64,000 nt of DNA from Epiperipatus broadwayi (Eukaryota; Onychophora; Udeonychophora; Euonychophora; Peripatidae). Position numbers and translations under genes: made by a program. The notes beneath the pieces were generated by a model, which ran no database searches, was not told the origin of the DNA, and was given only the letters and a program-made list of their open reading frames with translations. The first letter of the stretch is position 1. Each line of letters opens with the position of its first letter. Of this stretch, positions 43,301 to 49,300 are shown in pieces. The stretch spans positions 3,596,001 through 3,660,000 of the forward strand of contig JAQFVV010006310.1 of NCBI GenBank assembly GCA_028023455.1, written 5' to 3'.

Positions 43301-46300
43301 TTATATTATAGATTAACTTTTAAAAATCTAATATACTTATTTTATCTCTTCATAGCCCTTAATTCATCTGTAAGTTTAATTTCTACTGATCATGTTATTC
43401 ATTTTAAACTTATTCTCAATAATGGATTTGTATGAACTATAAATCTCTCTAGATTGGATTCAGAATCCAATATGGCTGCCCAATGAAGCAACAATAATGT
43501 AAACGAATAACTAATGGTACAAGCAAGCCAATCAAATAATTAGATCAGTAAATCAGATTGCTCATAGTAACATAGGGAAGCTGGCTATAAGCTGAGATCA
43601 TTTGAGATTCACATTCAGAATAAGTAATTCACTAATCCGAAATTATTATGCCATGCTCAAGTTCCGAATGAAAAACTAATAGCATGCAAATAGTATCAGA
43701 TTTTTCGCACCATAAGCCAACCTAGCTGGGAGTATTAGATTTATTAGAATAAGTCATAGCAATCCTTCAACTCTTGCTTCATTACTGGCAACAACTAAAC
43801 ATATTTCACCAACCATAATGGGCGGTGAAGTTTTATAATTGTTACTATTATATTATTACTGTAAATACAAGCAATAATTGTTTTTAAACAAAGGCAAAAC
43901 TCTCCATACAGTAGTGCCACCCTGGTCTTCAAAGCTTAACAATACTAATAGTTTCAATTTTTTTTTTTTTTTTATGACCATGATTCTAATTCATCCATGG
44001 TATATTTAGTTCACTTTAATTAAATTTTTGTCCTTTATTCACAGTTTATAGTATCTTCAATTTATTTATATATATACAGTAATTATATAGTTGTTTTTAT
44101 ACACTGATGGTGTGAAATTACCAGTATCTTTGACAAAGCAAATTCATCAAAATAAGTCCAAAACAACACTTTAACCAATCCAAAATATACAATTACCCAA
44201 TACCAGTATGCTATTAACAAATCATATATAATGCAAATAAGTTATTATTAAACATTAATAAAATATACACTACATACAAAAAAAATATGTCGAATTTTCA
44301 CCTTTTTTAATTAATTGCTTTGATTGTTCTTCTGTTATCCAGTCTTCATTATTTTTGTCTTCTGATAGTAGCAATTTTCTCCCTAAAATATGTATATTTT
44401 TTTATAAAAAAATAATTATTCACATTAGCATAAATGCAAAAAACTTAATAAACAATTAATATATTAAATATTCAATCTGATTTGATGTCTAATAAATCTT
44501 AAAGTTTTTTTTTTTGTATGTGTGAAATATATAAATATAAAAATTAAACATCTTAAATTAAGTATGTTAATTTAATATACATATATTAACCATCTGATTA
44601 ATTATTTAAAAATTCAATTGAAGAAGTTAAACTTTTGTAGTCTATCACTACAATGATTGGGCAAAAATCATCTATGGATAGTGATGATCAGTTCATCTTA
44701 AAAATAAACTTTAAAAATCTAAAAGCTAATGTTCTTCTTTGGTCATTTATCTAAAACATAAATGCTTCCAATCTACATTCAATTATATAACCACTTTATT
44801 ACAAACGTAAAAAGAGAGGAAGGAAAGCATGATTGGAAATTTGTGTTACTGTAAGCAAAAGTTGATTTCCTTTCTTTCCATTTTTTCTTTTTTTACATTT
44901 CTTAGTCAAAAATTGATCCAGAAGTATTTTTGCAAATATAAATAAAATTATTACTTCAATATATATGTATATTTGTTTAAAATATGGGCCATCATTAATC
45001 TATATATTCAACAAGAAATATTTTGTTTACAGTTTAGTTTTTAAAAAATGCTTTTATTTATAAAAATATTGCAGATTCAGGAATTATGTTCATCTCTATT
45101 AAATCATTACAATAAAAAATATATGGCTAATAATTACAGTTAATAAATGACATAAGACAATATTATTTATTCTGTCTGCAAATACTACAGTACAGTAATG
45201 TGTAATTATTTACATATTTACAAAAAAAATGTAGGAACAATAAAATGCACACAATACAATCAATAAAAAAAATAATTAACTGCTTTATAGCTCAAGAAGT
45301 CATAAGATTTTCAAGCACTGGAAATGATAGATTGAATTGCAATTTATCAGTCACATTAGTGCAATAGTAAAGTGGTGGACTTCAATGAACTGCTTTATGC
45401 TAAATAGATTAGAAATTATCATAATAACTTATTGCAATAAGTTATTAATTATATAAAATACCAAACTTTTATTTCCAAGAGAAAGTATTTTGCATTATAT
45501 TTTGAATTAATGCTGATTTCAAGGTGGTATATATATTTTTATTATTATTACTATATAGAAATATATGTCATCTTTACTAAAAAAAATTCTGATTAGATCT
45601 AAAAAATGTAAGTGAAATAAATTATGTAACAGATAAAATTAGACAAACATGATTGCGAAAAAAATATAATGAGATAAAAAATTACAGTGATAGTACATAG
45701 AACTTAATTTATAGTAATTGATATTATAGGTCATCATCTGTGTTAATTAAAAAAAAAAAAAAAAGTAAGGTAAATAAGAATGAAATGGACTTGCAATTGA
45801 GATGAAGTCACACAAGGCTAAGTTAAGTGATAAAATCCAGATGAATTGCTAAAGGGAGGAGGGGTTGAGATATAAATTAGTTAATATTTATAATGTATTT
45901 TATAATTCAGAAAGTGGCCAGTAGACTATTTATCAACAGTTAAATAAACAGCTTAAATGTTATTGAATTTTGAATACATATTTGTAGCAGATTAAACTTG
46001 TTTATGCCAAAAGGGCATTGTGTATTTAGAAAGAATAGAAAAACATGCCATAGTTCATGAGAATTATTGTGAGATTCATAAAAAAAACAAAAAGTAAGGC
46101 TAATTTGTTAAATATTTTGAAAAAATATATAAAATGAAATAAAAAACCACCAACAGAAAATTTTACATGAAGCAAAAAATATTTGTAAAATAAAAAGTAA
46201 TTTTTAAAGGATAGACAAAGAAAATCAAGACATGGATTACTTATTTTTACTTTGAATTTAGTATTTATTTACACAAATCTCTTAATGAATGCAGTTTTAA

Positions 46301-49300
46301 TAAGATCAGGGCATGATATGACACATTCTGAAAATGAATTTAATAAAATTTATAATGTGAAGAAAGTTTGGTATAAAAATCAACATGTCCAAGTATAAAG
46401 CAATGATAATAAATAGAAATGAAAAATTTTACAGTGAGTTAGACATAAAGTTTTAAATTAAATTCATCATCTTTGAAATAACATATAGCAATAAATGGTA
46501 TATATACATCTATTCTCACTTATATTTATACATGCATTTTACTATTTGTTACATAGTACACTTCACTTTTTAGAAAATGGTGCCAATATGAACTTAATAA
46601 AATCAAACCCCTGAAAAGAATAATGCTTTTACATATTTATGAAGTCAGTTGTCTTATAATGGAAATAAAATAGATAATAATAATAAGTACAATTTCTCAA
46701 CATAGTTTTCATATAAATAGGAGATTATTTTGAGACCACTAAAATAGGAATTAAAAAAAATTGTATGAAATTATTTTCTTGGAATGTGGCTTTATGTCGA
46801 ACAGAAATTTAAAACGACTGTAAAAAAAGACATAAAGAGATTAAAAGCTTTTGATTTGTGGCTTTAAAAAATAATTAGAAAATATATATTGAAAGGATTT
46901 GTAAAATTAAAGTATTAAATCAAGTAAATGAAAAAAATATATATATTAAAAAAATTAGAAAGTGGAAAAGAAATTAGATTAAATACTCAAATAGCTTAGT
47001 GATTGAGAATTCATAAAAAGTTTGCCAACTGAAAATGATAAAAATGAACTCAGATCCTTGAACCTTGAACTGAATCTATTATTTTATCACTGTATTAAAC
47101 TATGCAGAGCAATGGATTGCTGAGGAGTTATGAAAAATGCAGTGAAAAGACTACTGTGGAAATTAAGAGAAAGATAAGTAGATTTAAAAAATGGAATGAT
47201 AATATGATAAAAAATGAAGCAGTTGTAAATATCTGAAGGCTACAGAAATTGCCAAAAATCCTTGAGGAGTTGATATGCAGAAAATGTCACAGATAATTAA
47301 TGATAATGAATATATACATATAAAAAATCATACTATGAGTATAGAAAGATTGGCAGATCAAATTTCAAAGATGTTGATATTACTTCAGTAACTTATCAGT
47401 AACACATGCAAGAGGGCAGTATATATATATATTTTAAAAAAGCCTAAATTAAAAAGTACTTTAGCGATCATTTAAAATAGAAATAAAAACAAATATTGAT
47501 TATAAAAGTTGGTTTTTCAAAAATACTTCCCAAATAAACAAAATTATATTGTAAACAATTTTTAATATATGCAATTTTACTTTCAAATATTAACCTGATG
47601 CTTGTAATAATTGCAAAAAATATTTATAATAAATGCTCTTAGCTACTGAGGACTAAAAAGCTTGAAAATAATTGTATCTTCAATCACAACTGAGATTTTT
47701 ATATTCAACTTGAAATAAAAGTTATGGGGGGGGGGGGCAGAAAATAATTATTTCAATCCCTATTTTATATAACAAGAGATTGAATTAACTATTTTTTGAA
47801 CTTCCACAGTTTATTTCAAGTTAAATATACATCTTCAACTGTGATTGAAGAAACAATTACTTTGAGACTTTTTCCTCATTAAAGAAAAGCAATTATTTTT
47901 ATTAAATATTTGGAAACAAAAATTATTACATAGTCTGATAGTTATTTTGCCTTTGTTAGGCAAGAAATGATATCATTTATAATCAGCTAAGTGTATTTGA
48001 AAATTAAATGCACAAGCATTTTTCGTTTTTTCTTTTATGCAGTAATGAATGTCACTTTTGGATAAGCTTTGAAAAAAATGTTTAGAATATTTAACATATG
48101 ATGACATATGGATTACATGTGATTATACCTATGAAGTTAAAAGAAAGAGCTAGCAAAAATATAAAATCCAAAGAAAACTTTTTGATAAATTTTGATATTA
48201 TTTTGCTCTTTACTAATGGTTTAGCAAACAAAAACTTTTTTTTTTTGCTTGAACTTCTGCAACCACAACTTCAAATTCATTATAGGAATTGAAAACAATA
48301 ACCAACTTTTATTTCAAAATGTATTAATTATAAGAAATAAAAATGATTCATGATCACAACTATATAGAGAAAACAAACTCATACTGGTAAATATCCATAT
48401 TTGACTTAACTATTTTCTATAAATAAACCCTGTTATATAAAACTAAATGCCTACCAGATGCTTAATTTTATTGAAAACATTTCTTGGTATAGATTATGGT
48501 CTCAATAGTAGTATATTATTTACAACCATAACAACATAAAATATTTTATAAATTAGGAATTAAGATGATCCTACTTTATCTTTATTCTATTCTAGAGTCA
48601 TCTATTGTAATCTTGAGTAATCAATAGACATTAGATGATACAGGGCTATCTCCAAACTATCTTCTAGTTACTCAAGCTTACAGTAGATGATTAGAATAGG
48701 TGAAGCTAACTGTTCTAGGAAGCATACAAGAAATCATGAAAGTCATGTGACATTGCTATGACTTATTATATATATATAAAGTTCATGTTTTTATAAAAAT
48801 ATGTATATATATTTTATACTATTTATAAAAAAATTGGTGAAATATTTTCAAACTAAGAATAAATTACTAGTGAAAGAAATTTCGTGGTGTCTATAAAATT
48901 ACATGCTGATTTTATAGCAAATCATATATTGAACCAAACAATAGTAGAATAAGTATCAGAAGAAAATATATTTTTGTACTTTAAATGCAAGTGCTAATTA
49001 TTCAACATAATACAAATTTTTATAAAATACACTCTGGTGAAAATTTATTGACATATACAGATTGAATTGAATGATTTAAATGCTATCAGAAAAAAATTAA
49101 TAAAGAAGAAAAAATAATTTCATGTCTTTCAACCAAAAGAATTTAAGCAAAAAAATGAAGATTTAAAAGTCCACACACAGTCATACATCTTTTAAACTTA
49201 AATTATAGGAAAGGTATGATGACCAAAATATCATCTATTTATTACATTATTTTCAAAGAATTGCTACCATTCATTTAAATCAAAAAGTTTCTGGTTGAAT

